A stretch of DNA of 64,000 nucleotides from Bacteroidia bacterium (lineage in GTDB: Bacteria > Bacteroidota > Bacteroidia > Flavobacteriales > Flavobacteriaceae): NCBI GenBank assembly GCA_030427585.1, contig JAUIBW010000001.1:124001-188000 (forward strand), read 5' to 3'. Positions 45,673 through 54,448 of this stretch are shown here, piece after piece. A program made the translations under genes and the position numbers. The notes under the pieces were generated by a model, which saw nothing but the letters and a program-made list of their open reading frames with translations, did not search any database and had not been told where the DNA came from. The stretch's first letter is position 1, and the number at the start of each line of letters is the position of its first letter.

Positions 45673-46413
45673 ATGAAGTTAAAAGCAGATAATCTTATAA
45701 AATCATATAAAGGTAGAAAAGTAGTAAAAGGAATCTCTCTGGAAGTAAATCAGGGAGAGATTGTTGGACTTTTGGGGCCAAATGGTGCTGGTAAAACAAC
45801 TTCTTTTTATATGATTGTAGGTTTGGTAAAGCCTAATGGAGGGAAAATTACGCTAGATAATATCGATATCACTAAATACCCAATGTATAAACGTGCCCAA
45901 AATGGGATCGGTTATTTGGCTCAAGAAGCTTCTGTCTTTAGAAAATTAAGTATTGAGGATAATATCTTAAGTGTACTTCAGCTCACTAAACTTTCTAAAA
46001 AAGAGCAATTGCATAAAATGGAAGCACTTATCGAAGAGTTTGGCTTAGGGCATATTCGTAAAAACCGTGGTGATCTTCTAAGTGGTGGTGAGCGTCGTCG
46101 TACAGAGATAGCGAGGGCACTGGCAACTGATCCTAATTTTATCCTTTTGGATGAACCCTTTGCCGGGGTTGACCCAGTAGCTGTAGAGGATATACAACGT
46201 ATTGTTGCCCAATTAAAAGATAAAAATATCGGTATTCTAATTACCGATCATAACGTACAGGAAACTCTCGCTATAACAGACAGAACCTACTTGATGTTTG
46301 AAGGAAGTATTCTAAAAGCAGGTATTCCCGAAGAACTAGCCGAAGATGAAATGGTACGTAAAGTGTATTTGGGACAAAATTTTGAACTTAGAAAAAAGAA
46401 ATTGAATTTTTAA
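45673..46413 (+). CDS. lptB: LPS export ABC ATPase LptB
   Basis: 246-aa ATPase that powers lipopolysaccharide extraction by LptFGC. Walker [13 protein letters not shown]-loop [12 protein letters not shown], signature [15 protein letters not shown] and Walker [14 protein letters not shown] all match LptB closely. The Y-M-I-V-G and [14 protein letters not shown] segments also fit. It lies 80 bases after the AhpD-like gene, probably in the same operon as kdsD and tatC. lptF/G are not in the window. Confidence 0.93.
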   Translation: MKLKADNLIKSYKGRKVVKGISLEVNQGEIVGLLGPNGAGKTTSFYMIVGLVKPNGGKITLDNIDITKYPMYKRAQNGIGYLAQEASVFRKLSIEDNILSVLQLTKLSKKEQLHKMEALIEEFGLGHIRKNRGDLLSGGERRRTEIARALATDPNFILLDEPFAGVDPVAVEDIQRIVAQLKDKNIGILITDHNVQETLAITDRTYLMFEGSILKAGIPEELAEDEMVRKVYLGQNFELRKKKLNF

Positions 46414-46461
46414 TGATACTACAGATTTTTGAGGCTCATCGTAAAAAATACTGACCAAAAA

Positions 46462-47226
46462 CTATTTTTCGATCCACTTTTTTTCTTTGAAAAACAAAGA
46501 CATTAAAATATAAAGCAATATCACACAAGGTATTGCTATAAATTTTAAGAGTACAATTAAAATAATGGTAAGTATTATAAAAATATAACGAACTTTATTT
46601 TCTGCAAATCCCCAAGTCTTAAATTTTAAAGCAAATAGAGGAATCTCAGCATTAAGCAAATAACAACTTAGTATAGTTAACCCTATCAAAAACCATTTAT
46701 TAAGGATAACCTCTATAATCCAGGGGTCTTGTTGAAATTTGAGTATTAACGGCAAACTAACAATTAACAATGTATTTGCTGGTGTTGGCAAACCAATAAA
46801 TGAAGTAGTTTGACGGGTATCTATATTAAATTTAGCTAATCGATATGCAGAAGCCAATGTTATCAATAAACCTAGTAAAGACACGTAAGACATATCAAAA
46901 CTCGCTAAAATCTGTTCAGAACTCCAGGAGCCAGGAACTACGTAAAATGGTTTTCCAAAAACTTGCGATAACAATTGATACATCACTATACCAGGTGCAA
47001 CCCCACTGGTAACCATATCTGCCAGAGAATCAAGTTGCAGACCCAATTCGCTTTTAACATCTAATATTCTTGCTGCCAAACCATCAAAAAAGTCAAATCC
47101 TATACCCAGCATCACAAACAATGCAGTAAATTCTAACTGTCCCAAAACAGCAAAAATAACAGCAATACATCCGCAAAAAAGGTTGAGAAGTGTGATAAAA
47201 TTTGGGATTTGTCTTTTAATAAACAT
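46462..47226 (-). CDS. pssA: CDP-diacylglycerol-serine O-phosphatidyltransferase
   Basis: 254-aa integral membrane enzyme making phosphatidylserine, the precursor of phosphatidylethanolamine. It carries the full CDP-alcohol phosphatidyltransferase motif DG-x2-AR-x8-G-x3-D-x3-D (DGLAARILDVKSELGLQLDS then LAD) near residues 48-70. Seven or eight hydrophobic segments follow. The start MFIKRQIPNFITLLNLFCGC is the typical PssA N-terminus. Convergent with lptB. Confidence 0.93.
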   Translation of the reverse strand: MFIKRQIPNFITLLNLFCGCIAVIFAVLGQLEFTALFVMLGIGFDFFDGLAARILDVKSELGLQLDSLADMVTSGVAPGIVMYQLLSQVFGKPFYVVPGSWSSEQILASFDMSYVSLLGLLITLASAYRLAKFNIDTRQTTSFIGLPTPANTLLIVSLPLILKFQQDPWIIEVILNKWFLIGLTILSCYLLNAEIPLFALKFKTWGFAENKVRYIFIILTIILIVLLKFIAIPCVILLYILMSLFFKEKKWIEK

Positions 47227-47433
47227 GAGGTCTGATTTTGTGTAAAAATAATAAACTAAATGTATATTTTATCTGATAATAGCATCTAGCTAAAAAAGAA
47301 TCATACCAGCAATCACAAATCATAAATTACAATATCAAATTACTCCATATCATCCTATCTCCGTTTATAATATTTTAGAATTAAATTTATTTAGAATTTA
47401 GCCTTCTTAAGAAGGATTATTTATCACAAAAAA

Positions 47434-47465
47434 AGCACTGATATTTTTATAAAAATATCAGTGCT
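47434..47465 (-). terminator. Terminator of the tandem peptide genes
   Basis: Perfect inverted repeat AGCACTGATATTTTTA / TAAAAATATCAGTGCT, with a T-run on the minus strand (A-run at 47427-47434), 70 bases after the first peptide gene. Confidence 0.75.
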
Positions 47466-47534
47466 CATATAAAGCGTTTAACATTTTTGTCGAGAAAAAA
47501 GACATAAGTCTCCCTATAGTTAACTATTAATCAC

Positions 47535-47726
47535 CTAAATATTACAGTATTTTATATACTGTTCAAATACCATGCATAGCCCTAATCCGCTACCATCTGG
47601 TCTGCAACACCCCATTGATCCGGGGCAATCCTGATGAGAATAGCATTCTGGATGCCCCCCTCCATTGATTTGTCTTTGTTGTGTTTTAGTAAGAATTTTA
47701 CCTAGGTTTGAAATCTGTGTTTTCAT
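47535..47726 (-). CDS. Cys-rich GG-leader bacteriocin-like peptide 1
   Basis: 63-aa peptide. The leader ISNLGKILTKTQQRQINGG ends in Gly-Gly at residues 22-23, a known Bacteroidota double-glycine leader. The core has six Cys in the order C-x5-C-x5-CC-x9-C-x9-C, including HQDCPGSMGCCRPDGSG. The DCPG-x3-CC block resembles disulfide-stapled miniproteins (WAP or knottin type), so it may be oxidised rather than enzymatically modified. No modifying enzyme is nearby. A second peptide gene with the same leader lies just upstream. Confidence 0.8.
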   Translation of the reverse strand: MKTQISNLGKILTKTQQRQINGGGHPECYSHQDCPGSMGCCRPDGSGLGLCMVFEQYIKYCNI

Positions 47727-47766
47727 AATTTTGGTTTTAAGATTATTTTTTTATCCTCCCAAATAA

Positions 47767-47943
47767 TTAAAGTGGACCGGGATTAAATCCACAGTTCCCA
47801 TCAATACATGCATATGCGTCTTCTGGTCCTAAAAAATTAGCCCATTCCCAACATTGAAATGCATTCTGACATCTACCTCCATTAATTTGTCTTTGTTGGG
47901 TTTTAGTTAAAATTTTACCCAAATTAAAAATGTGATTTTTCAT
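47767..47943 (-). CDS. Cys-rich GG-leader bacteriocin-like peptide 2
   Basis: 58-aa peptide starting at ATG 47943 (MKNHIFNLGK); the frame is open 12 codons further upstream, but this start matches the paralog. The leader shares 17 identical residues (NLGKILTKTQQRQINGG) with peptide 1. The core is unrelated, 35 residues with four Cys (RCQNAFQCWEW, ACIDGNCGFNPGPL), so two disulfides are possible. The same leader on different cores points to one shared exporter. The nearest C39 exporter is at 13499-15688. Confidence 0.8.
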   Translation of the reverse strand: MKNHIFNLGKILTKTQQRQINGGRCQNAFQCWEWANFLGPEDAYACIDGNCGFNPGPL

Positions 47944-48564
47944 GATATAGGTTTTAAGATTATTTTTTACGATAAACATTTTAAGACACTTATCGTTTGT
48001 GTCTGTTCTTTAAAAAAAAGTATTGCTAACACAAAAGCTATACCTTCATATTTTAGATGATAACAATATGCAAACTATTATTTTTGCCTAAATCCATAAA
48101 AAACAAATCCTCAATTAATAGCACTATATCAATACAGATTCCAACCCTCATTTCACCTTAAGTTAGGTTGAGGGGGGGGGAGTAATAAAACACAACTAAT
48201 ATACTATATCTAATTGAAAAAAAGTAATTTATATTTACATATAACTTTTTATTATATACTTATAAAATCTTAGTAGGTTATTAAACTTTACAATAATGAT
48301 CGTTTACTTTCAAACATATAAATTGCAGAATTAATTTTACAGATGCTAAGTTTCCAAAAGATAAAAAACTAGAAAAGTAACTCTATATATCTTTGAACAA
48401 GCAATGAGTTTTGTAAATACTGTATATACGAAAAATTATATCAGATCACTAGTTTGAATACTTAAAAGACGATACACTACTAAAACGTCACAAAAAAGAA
48501 ACATTCAATTGTATTAATTGTAACTAAATAAGTTTAATTTCGTTATTTATAAGGAAGCTTTTTT
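47944..48564. other. Intergenic region with G9 tract
   Basis: About 620 AT-rich bases upstream of both the peptide genes and lnt. It holds a nine-base G tract (48172-48180) and, at its right end, an ECF-type promoter for lnt. I see no convincing ORF. Confidence 0.5.
48519..48543 (+). promoter_or_regulatory. ECF-type promoter of lnt
   Basis: TGTAACT (48519-48525), 15 bases, then CGT (48541-48543, followed by TATT), 22 bases before the lnt ATG. Same spacing as four other sites in the window. A weak housekeeping match (TAATTTCG at 48535) overlaps it. Confidence 0.45.
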
Positions 48565-50151
48565 ATGAAAAACATCGTATTATGTATTATTTCGGGTCTC
48601 CTGCTTGCCATTAGCTGGCCGACCTATGGTTTCCCTTTATTTCTATTCTTTGGATTTGTTCCTCTTTTAATTGCAGAATATAACATTCGCAAAAATAAAT
48701 ATAGTAAAAGTCTGGTTTTTGCTTTTGCTTTTCTCACTTTTTTTATTTGGAATATAATTACCACCTGGTGGATCTATAATTCTACTGCATTTGGTATGTG
48801 GTTTGCTGAAATTGTAAATAGCCTGTTGATGACTCTGGTATTTTTGACCTATCATATTGTTACCAAAAGAACCACATTTACAATCAGTAGTATATTTCTA
48901 GTTTGCTTTTGGATGACTTTTGAATATATGCACCTGCAATGGGAGTTTTCCTGGCCCTGGCTTAATCTGGGTAATGGATTTTCAAGTTTTACCTCATGGA
49001 TACAATGGTACGAGTACACAGGAACCTTTGGTGGTACACTTTGGATCTGGGTCGTTAACATTAGTATTTTTAAAAGCATACTGCTTTTTAAAGAACATAA
49101 GGATAAAGCTATTCTATACAGATCTGTAATTAGTAATGGATTAATCATTCTAATCCCTATTATAATATCATTTATCATTCTAAAAACGTATAAAGAAGAA
49201 GGTAACGATATCGAAGTGGTTATTCTACAGCCAAACATAAACCCCTATACCGAAAAGTATAACACCACAGATGCCCGAATAGGTAAATTATTAGACTCAT
49301 TAACGCATACTGCTGCTACTTCAAAAACAGATTTTATTATTGCTCCAGAAACTGTTTTTGCAGATAATAACAGACTTACTAATTTTTCTATATCTATTGC
49401 TAAAAAAACTGCGCAACAAATACTTAACCAATATCCTAATGCAAATGTATTGTCAGGAATATCATTAATAGATATATTTAATGATCCTAGTAAAATTCGT
49501 AAACAAACGAACACATATAAAGAAGGTGTCTATTATGATGACTATAATTCTGCATTTTTTGTTCGCCCCGACGGAACTGATGAGTTATATCATAAAAGCA
49601 AACTAGTTGTTGGTGTAGAAAATTTTCCATATCAAAGTGTTTTAAAGCCTATTTTGGGTGATGCCATGATTGACCTTGGCGGAACAGTCGCTAAGAAAAC
49701 TACTCAAGAAGATAGAGAAGTGTTCTTCTCTAAAGATAGTATTGGGGTGGGAACTTTAATTTGTTATGAGAGTATATATGGAGAATTTGCCACTGGGTAT
49801 ATTAGAAATAAGGCGAGTTTTCTGGCAATTATTACCAATGATGCCTGGTGGGGTGATACTCAAGGGCATAGACAACACTTATCTTATGCCAAACTAAGAG
49901 CTATTGAAACCAGAAGAAGTATTGCCCGAAGTGCCAATACCGGGATTTCTGCTATTATTAACCAAACAGGAGATATTGTAGCAAAATTAGATTATGAAAA
50001 ACAAGGAGCATTAAAAGGAACCCTTGTTACAAATGATAAAATCACATTCTATGTAAAAGCAGGAAATTACCTGGCTAGAGTTGCTATATTTTTATCAATT
50101 TTTATATTTCTTTTTTCTGTAACCCGACGAAAAAGGAAAATGACAGTCTGA
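48565..50151 (+). CDS. lnt: Apolipoprotein N-acyltransferase
   Basis: 528-aa inner-membrane enzyme that adds the third acyl chain to lipoproteins. Six or more hydrophobic segments fill residues 1-210 and the last 30. The periplasmic nitrilase-like domain shows the catalytic triad: Glu in IIAPETVF, Lys in YHKSKLV, Cys in LICYES. NDAWWGDTQGHRQHL and RRSIARSANTGIS are also conserved in Lnt. It would serve the many lipoproteins of the group. Upstream is a TGTAAC-N16-CGT promoter candidate. Confidence 0.94.
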   Translation: MKNIVLCIISGLLLAISWPTYGFPLFLFFGFVPLLIAEYNIRKNKYSKSLVFAFAFLTFFIWNIITTWWIYNSTAFGMWFAEIVNSLLMTLVFLTYHIVTKRTTFTISSIFLVCFWMTFEYMHLQWEFSWPWLNLGNGFSSFTSWIQWYEYTGTFGGTLWIWVVNISIFKSILLFKEHKDKAILYRSVISNGLIILIPIIISFIILKTYKEEGNDIEVVILQPNINPYTEKYNTTDARIGKLLDSLTHTAATSKTDFIIAPETVFADNNRLTNFSISIAKKTAQQILNQYPNANVLSGISLIDIFNDPSKIRKQTNTYKEGVYYDDYNSAFFVRPDGTDELYHKSKLVVGVENFPYQSVLKPILGDAMIDLGGTVAKKTTQEDREVFFSKDSIGVGTLICYESIYGEFATGYIRNKASFLAIITNDAWWGDTQGHRQHLSYAKLRAIETRRSIARSANTGISAIINQTGDIVAKLDYEKQGALKGTLVTNDKITFYVKAGNYLARVAIFLSIFIFLFSVTRRKRKMTV

Positions 50152-50210
50152 AAATCAATATCTAAATATAATACTTCGGTACTTTATAACTATGTTAGTA
50201 CACATCTTCG

Positions 50211-50218
50211 TACCTTTG
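50211..50218 (+). promoter_or_regulatory. ABC-F gene -7 promoter element
   Basis: TACCTTTG, perfect TAnnTTTG. The GTG start (50236) is only 17 bases later, so the mRNA leader is about 12 bases or less. Confidence 0.45.
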
Positions 50219-50235
50219 CAACTTTATAAAAAATT

Positions 50236-52104
50236 GTGAATTACGTATCAGTAGAAAATATCGCCAAAGGATTCGGAGAGCGTATCCTTTTTAAAAACAT
50301 TTCTTTCGGAATCAACGAAGGGCAAAAAATTGGCTTTGTCGCCAAAAATGGAACTGGAAAAACTTCTCTCCTCGATATTGTTGCCGGTGATGAAGAACCC
50401 GATGAAGGCCAAGTTGTATACCGTAAAAACCTTAAAGTAGCTTTTTTACCACAAGAACCTAACCTAGATCCTGCTCTTACTGTCGAACAAACTATTTTTG
50501 CCTCAGACAATGATATTCTTCAAGTAATCAACACTTACGAAAAAGCGTTGTTAAATCCCGACGATATAGAAAGCTATCAGCAAGCATTTGAAAAAATGGA
50601 TGCAATTAATGCCTGGGATTTTGAGACACAGTATAAACAAATACTTTTTAAACTTAAGCTAGAGGATCTTAATAAAAAAGTAAGTGAATTATCTGGTGGA
50701 CAAAAGAAACGATTAGCCCTTGCTAATATATTGTTAAGCAAACCCAATCTATTATATCTTGATGAACCTACTAACCATCTGGATTTAGAAATGATAGAAT
50801 GGTTAGAAGAATATTTTGCCAAAGAGAATTTTACACTATTCATGGTAACTCATGATCGTTATTTTCTAGAAAATGTATGTAATGAGATTATAGAATTAGA
50901 AAACGGTCAACTCTATAGTTACAAAGGTAATTATGCCTACTATTTGGCTAATAAAGAGGCTAGAATCATTAATGAACAAATTACAACAGATAAAGCTAAA
51001 CAACTTTATAAAAAAGAATTAGACTGGATGCGTCGCCAACCAAAAGCGCGTACTACCAAATCTAAATCCAGAATCGATGATTTTTATGAAATCAAAGAAC
51101 GTGCTCATAAACGTCGCAATGATCATGAAGTTCAACTCGAGATCAATATGGAACGTATGGGGAGTAAGATTCTCGAACTTCATAAAATCTCTAAACGTTT
51201 CGACAAACTTATCTTGTTAGACCAATTTGAATATGTTTTCAAAAAAGGAGAACGTATTGGTATCATTGGTAAAAACGGAACCGGTAAATCTACTTTTCTA
51301 AACATGATTACTGGTGCTATACCCCCTGATCATGGAAAAATTGTGATTGGTGATACTATAAAATTTGGATACTATACACAAAGTGGTATTACCATTAAAG
51401 AAGGTCAAAAAGTTATCGATGTAATTCGAGAATTCGGAGATTACATTCCTTTAAAAAAAGGAAGGCAAATCTCTGCGCAACAACTGCTCGAACGCTTTTT
51501 ATTTGACCGTAAAAAACAATATGATTTTGTAGAAAAATTAAGCGGTGGTGAGCGTAAAAGACTATATCTATGCACGGTTTTAATCCAGAATCCTAATTTT
51601 TTAATTCTTGATGAGCCCACCAACGATTTAGACATTGTAACCCTTAATGTACTAGAAAATTTCTTGTTAGATTTTCCCGGATGTTTGATTGTAGTATCTC
51701 ATGATCGCTATTTTATGGATAAGATCGTAGATCACCTGTTTGTATTTAAAGGCAATGGAGTTATTCAGGATTTTCCTGGTAATTACACAGACTATCGAAT
51801 CTATGAAGATAGTAAAGAACCCGAAGTAAAAATACCTGATACAACAGAAACAAAAGTTAAAAACACCTGGAAAAAAGATAATAAAGCTGCTCTTTCTTAT
51901 AATGAGCAAAAAGAATTCAATAAAATTGAACGAGAGCTTAAAAAATTAGAGCTGCAAAAAAAAGAAATCGAAAACCTTTTTGCCGAAGGGAACCTAGATG
52001 AAGAAAAAATAAATACCGAGTCCAAAAAACTTCAGAAAATCATTCAGGAAATTGAAGAAAATGAAATGCGATGGTTTGAACTTTCTGAAAAAATGGAAGG
52101 ATGA
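50236..52104 (+). CDS. ABC-F ATPase (Uup-like)
   Basis: 622-aa cytosolic ABC-F protein with two ATPase domains and no membrane part. Domain 1: AKNGTGKTSLL and LSGGQKKRLALANIL with YLDEPTNHLDLEM. Domain 2: GKNGTGKSTFLN and LSGGERKRLYLC with ILDEPTNDLDIVT. A charged coiled coil closes the chain (about 555-622), as in Uup. ABC-F proteins act on ribosomes. The start is GTG at 50236 because MNYVSVENI is conserved and no ATG is available. Confidence 0.92.
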   Translation: MNYVSVENIAKGFGERILFKNISFGINEGQKIGFVAKNGTGKTSLLDIVAGDEEPDEGQVVYRKNLKVAFLPQEPNLDPALTVEQTIFASDNDILQVINTYEKALLNPDDIESYQQAFEKMDAINAWDFETQYKQILFKLKLEDLNKKVSELSGGQKKRLALANILLSKPNLLYLDEPTNHLDLEMIEWLEEYFAKENFTLFMVTHDRYFLENVCNEIIELENGQLYSYKGNYAYYLANKEARIINEQITTDKAKQLYKKELDWMRRQPKARTTKSKSRIDDFYEIKERAHKRRNDHEVQLEINMERMGSKILELHKISKRFDKLILLDQFEYVFKKGERIGIIGKNGTGKSTFLNMITGAIPPDHGKIVIGDTIKFGYYTQSGITIKEGQKVIDVIREFGDYIPLKKGRQISAQQLLERFLFDRKKQYDFVEKLSGGERKRLYLCTVLIQNPNFLILDEPTNDLDIVTLNVLENFLLDFPGCLIVVSHDRYFMDKIVDHLFVFKGNGVIQDFPGNYTDYRIYEDSKEPEVKIPDTTETKVKNTWKKDNKAALSYNEQKEFNKIERELKKLELQKKEIENLFAEGNLDEEKINTESKKLQKIIQEIEENEMRWFELSEKMEG

Positions 52105-52125
52105 TATGGTTAACAAATAGTGTTA

Positions 52126-52133
52126 TATTTTTG
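52126..52133 (+). promoter_or_regulatory. -7 promoter element before 52148 gene
   Basis: TATTTTTG, perfect TAnnTTTG, 15 bases before the start codon; no clear -33 half. Confidence 0.35.
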
Positions 52134-52147
52134 ATTTAGACTAAAAA

Positions 52148-52720
52148 ATGTATTTCAAAATAAAAGCATATCTTAGGTTTCTTTCTAAATCTACCAATCA
52201 ACATGGAGTACATTCTCCTTTTGTGTATAATTTGGTTACCCGGTGTTTTTATAATACTGAAAAACGAAAAGCGTATATAGCTATACAATCAATATATAAA
52301 AAAGCAGGCATAAAAATCCCTGTTAGATATCGCACCGCCAAGCTTCTAAATCGCATACTTCCTTATTTTGAAATTAAAACCGGGCTTGTTTTAACAGATT
52401 CGAAGGTGATATCAGAGATCATATCAATAGATAATTCGGTTAAGATTGATCATAATATCCAATCGAAGAATAATTATGATATGATTTATCTCGACATGAA
52501 TCAATCACAATCTTATTTCGATATAGAATTAATGTTATCCATAATTCATAACGATAGTGTTATTATACTTAATTCTATATATAAATCTGAAGACAATATC
52601 ATGTTATGGAAAACAATACAAGAACACCCAAAAATCACGGTAACTATTGACACTTTTTATCTTGGTTTTGTATTTATTAGAAACGAACAAGCAAAAGAAA
52701 ATTTCACCATAAGAGTATAA
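52148..52720 (+). CDS. Truncated methyltransferase-like protein
   Basis: 190-aa protein. The N-terminus (LRFLSKSTNQHGVHSPFVYN) and ENFTIRV end are, as I recall, shared with a family of flavobacterial SAM-dependent methyltransferase-like proteins, but the segment that should carry the glycine-rich SAM site reads FEIKTGLVLTDSKVISE and lacks it. It may be inactive or a trimmed copy. A fossil tail of a related gene lies at 53571-53615, beyond the PAS gene. Its hairpin terminator follows the stop directly. Confidence 0.6.
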   Translation: MYFKIKAYLRFLSKSTNQHGVHSPFVYNLVTRCFYNTEKRKAYIAIQSIYKKAGIKIPVRYRTAKLLNRILPYFEIKTGLVLTDSKVISEIISIDNSVKIDHNIQSKNNYDMIYLDMNQSQSYFDIELMLSIIHNDSVIILNSIYKSEDNIMLWKTIQEHPKITVTIDTFYLGFVFIRNEQAKENFTIRV

Positions 52721-52756
52721 AAAAGCCTAAAGATTAAACTAGTCCCTTAGGCTTTT
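52721..52756 (+). terminator. Terminator of the 52148 gene
   Basis: AAAAGCCTAA-16-TTAGGCTTTT, starting one base after the stop codon. Confidence 0.7.
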
Positions 52757-52833
52757 ACATCTAAACATAAACTAAATCACATGAGTTTACCCACTCATAT
52801 AAAATTTTTAAAAAGTAATTATTGTATCATATA

Positions 52834-53430
52834 TTATCTAAACATTCTTGAAAATACCGTTCTTCGTTTATGATATTGTAATTCTTTTGGATCATAAGGT
52901 TTTGGCTCTTCAGATAAGCAAACCTCTTCAATAAATTCATGATAGGTCATCCCTTTCTCTTCAAGAAATCCAACAAGGTATTTTTCTGTTGTTTCAACTC
53001 CACTAGCCCGTTCGATCGCTAGTAGTTTTTTATACAGTTTATCTATTTTTTCAATTGCTTCTTTAGGAGGAGCTTTTCTTCGTGCAAAAAAAGATGTAAT
53101 CTGTCCTTCATCATCAAGTTTTACATCAAAATCTGTAACCACCCAATAATATCTACCATCTTTTGCCAGGTTCTTCACCAAAGCGTGGATATTTTTCTTT
53201 GCCAGCAAGTGTTCCCATAACCACTTAAAAATAATTTTGGGCATATCGGGATGACGAATCACATTATGAGGTTGGCCTATTAATTCTTGCTCTTCATATC
53301 CGCAAATTTCCATAAAATAATCATTCGCATATTCTATTATTCCTTTGGGATCAGTCTTACTCATAATTGTTTCTTTAGGATCTAAGACAATCTCTACATT
53401 AATAGGTTCGGGGCGTTTTAGTGCTTTCAT
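52834..53430 (-). CDS. PAS-domain protein (Aer-type PAS)
   Basis: 198-aa cytosolic protein with one PAS domain (residues about 20-120): DPKGIIEYANDYFMEICGYE, ELIGQPHNVIRHPDMPKIIF (the Aer/PAS FAD-type signature HNVIRHPDMP), and GRYYWVVTDFDVKLDDEG. A helical C-terminal part follows without a kinase, HTH or methyl-accepting domain. It may sense redox or oxygen through a flavin and signal to another protein. It lies alone, bounded by other-strand genes. Confidence 0.88.
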   Translation of the reverse strand: MKALKRPEPINVEIVLDPKETIMSKTDPKGIIEYANDYFMEICGYEEQELIGQPHNVIRHPDMPKIIFKWLWEHLLAKKNIHALVKNLAKDGRYYWVVTDFDVKLDDEGQITSFFARRKAPPKEAIEKIDKLYKKLLAIERASGVETTEKYLVGFLEEKGMTYHEFIEEVCLSEEPKPYDPKELQYHKRRTVFSRMFR

Positions 53431-53570
53431 ATTTATTTTGTTAGTTAATATTCCAGAGCAAAACTAACCGTAACATGAAATACATAAAATGACAAAAATC
53501 ATAGTATTATTAGGAGGATTTAAAGGATTTATTTTTTAACTTACTTTTAACCCGCCTGTCTATTCCAGAG

Positions 53571-53615
53571 CGGTACACAGAATCAACAAAAGAACATTTT
53601 ACAATTAGAGTGTAA
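53571..53615 (+). pseudogene. Fossil C-terminus of a 52148-type gene
   Basis: In one frame RYTESTKEHFTIRV and TAA. This matches the end of the 52148 product (RNEQAKENFTIRV). Nothing of the rest is readable upstream. It suggests a second, lost copy of that gene or an interrupted ancestral one. Confidence 0.45.
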
Positions 53616-53636
53616 CAACTTTTTATCTGCTGCGTC
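53611..53636 (+). promoter_or_regulatory. ECF-type promoter of the LolD-like ATPase
   Basis: TGTAACA (53611-53617), 15 bases, CGTC (53633-53636), 45 bases before the ATG. Identical spacing to the sites at 56404 and 56602. Confidence 0.5.
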
Positions 53637-53680
53637 ATATAGTCTAAAATTGTATCTTAACCATCTGTAAAGATTACTAT

Positions 53681-54367
53681 ATGGGAAATGTTATAGAAAT
53701 TAGAGGAATCATCAGAAATTTTCAATTAGGTCAAGAAACAGTATATGTACTTAAAGGTATTGATCTTGATATTGCTCGTGGAGAATACCTGGCAATAATG
53801 GGCCCTTCTGGTTCTGGTAAATCTACTCTAATGAATCTACTGGGATGTCTTGATACACCTACTGGTGGGACTTACAATCTAAACGGAAATGATGTTAGTA
53901 AAATGACCGATAATGAATTAGCTGATATTCGAAATCGCGAAATTGGTTTCGTATTTCAGACTTTTAATTTATTGCCCAGAACTACTGCATTAGATAATGT
54001 TGCTTTACCAATGATCTATGCAGGGGCTTCTAAAAAAGACAGAACTATTAGAGCAGAAGAAGTACTTACAGATGTTGGCCTGTCTGATCGAATGGACCAT
54101 AAACCTAATCAACTTTCGGGAGGGCAGCGACAACGTGTAGCGGTTGGTCGTGCCTTGGTAAATAAACCTTCGATAATATTGGCCGATGAGCCTACAGGAA
54201 ATCTGGATTCTAAAACCTCATTAGAGATCATGCAACTTTTTGATGAAATTCATGCTGCAGGAAATACTGTTATTTTGGTTACACACGAAGAAGAAGTTGC
54301 TGCACATGCACATCGTGTTATACGCCTTCGTGATGGGATGATCGAAAGCGATGTAAGAAATAAATAG
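53681..54367 (+). CDS. LolD/MacB-type ABC transporter ATPase
   Basis: 228-aa ATP-binding subunit of the MacB/LolD/FtsE class. Walker [16 protein letters not shown], the characteristic [16 protein letters not shown] after the Q-loop, signature [15 protein letters not shown], Walker [17 protein letters not shown]. Such ATPases pair with FtsX-like permeases for lipoprotein release or efflux. No permease gene is adjacent, so the partner is elsewhere. An ECF-type promoter precedes it and a palindromic repeat follows. Confidence 0.9.
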   Translation: MGNVIEIRGIIRNFQLGQETVYVLKGIDLDIARGEYLAIMGPSGSGKSTLMNLLGCLDTPTGGTYNLNGNDVSKMTDNELADIRNREIGFVFQTFNLLPRTTALDNVALPMIYAGASKKDRTIRAEEVLTDVGLSDRMDHKPNQLSGGQRQRVAVGRALVNKPSIILADEPTGNLDSKTSLEIMQLFDEIHAAGNTVILVTHEEEVAAHAHRVIRLRDGMIESDVRNK

Positions 54368-54371
54368 CTTA

Positions 54372-54406
54372 TATACCTTCAAGGTTTTAAAAACCTTGAA
54401 AGTATA
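54372..54406 (+). repeat. Palindromic repeat copy 2 / terminator
   Basis: TATACCTTCAAGGTTTT (54372-54388) pairs with AAAACCTTGAAAGTATA (54390-54406), one mismatch. Same core as the repeat at 17708-17742. It lies five bases after the ATPase stop; the T-run after it is weak. Confidence 0.65.
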
Positions 54407-54448
54407 AGATTAATTTGTATTTTGGGGATTCATTTTTAGCCGAAATTC

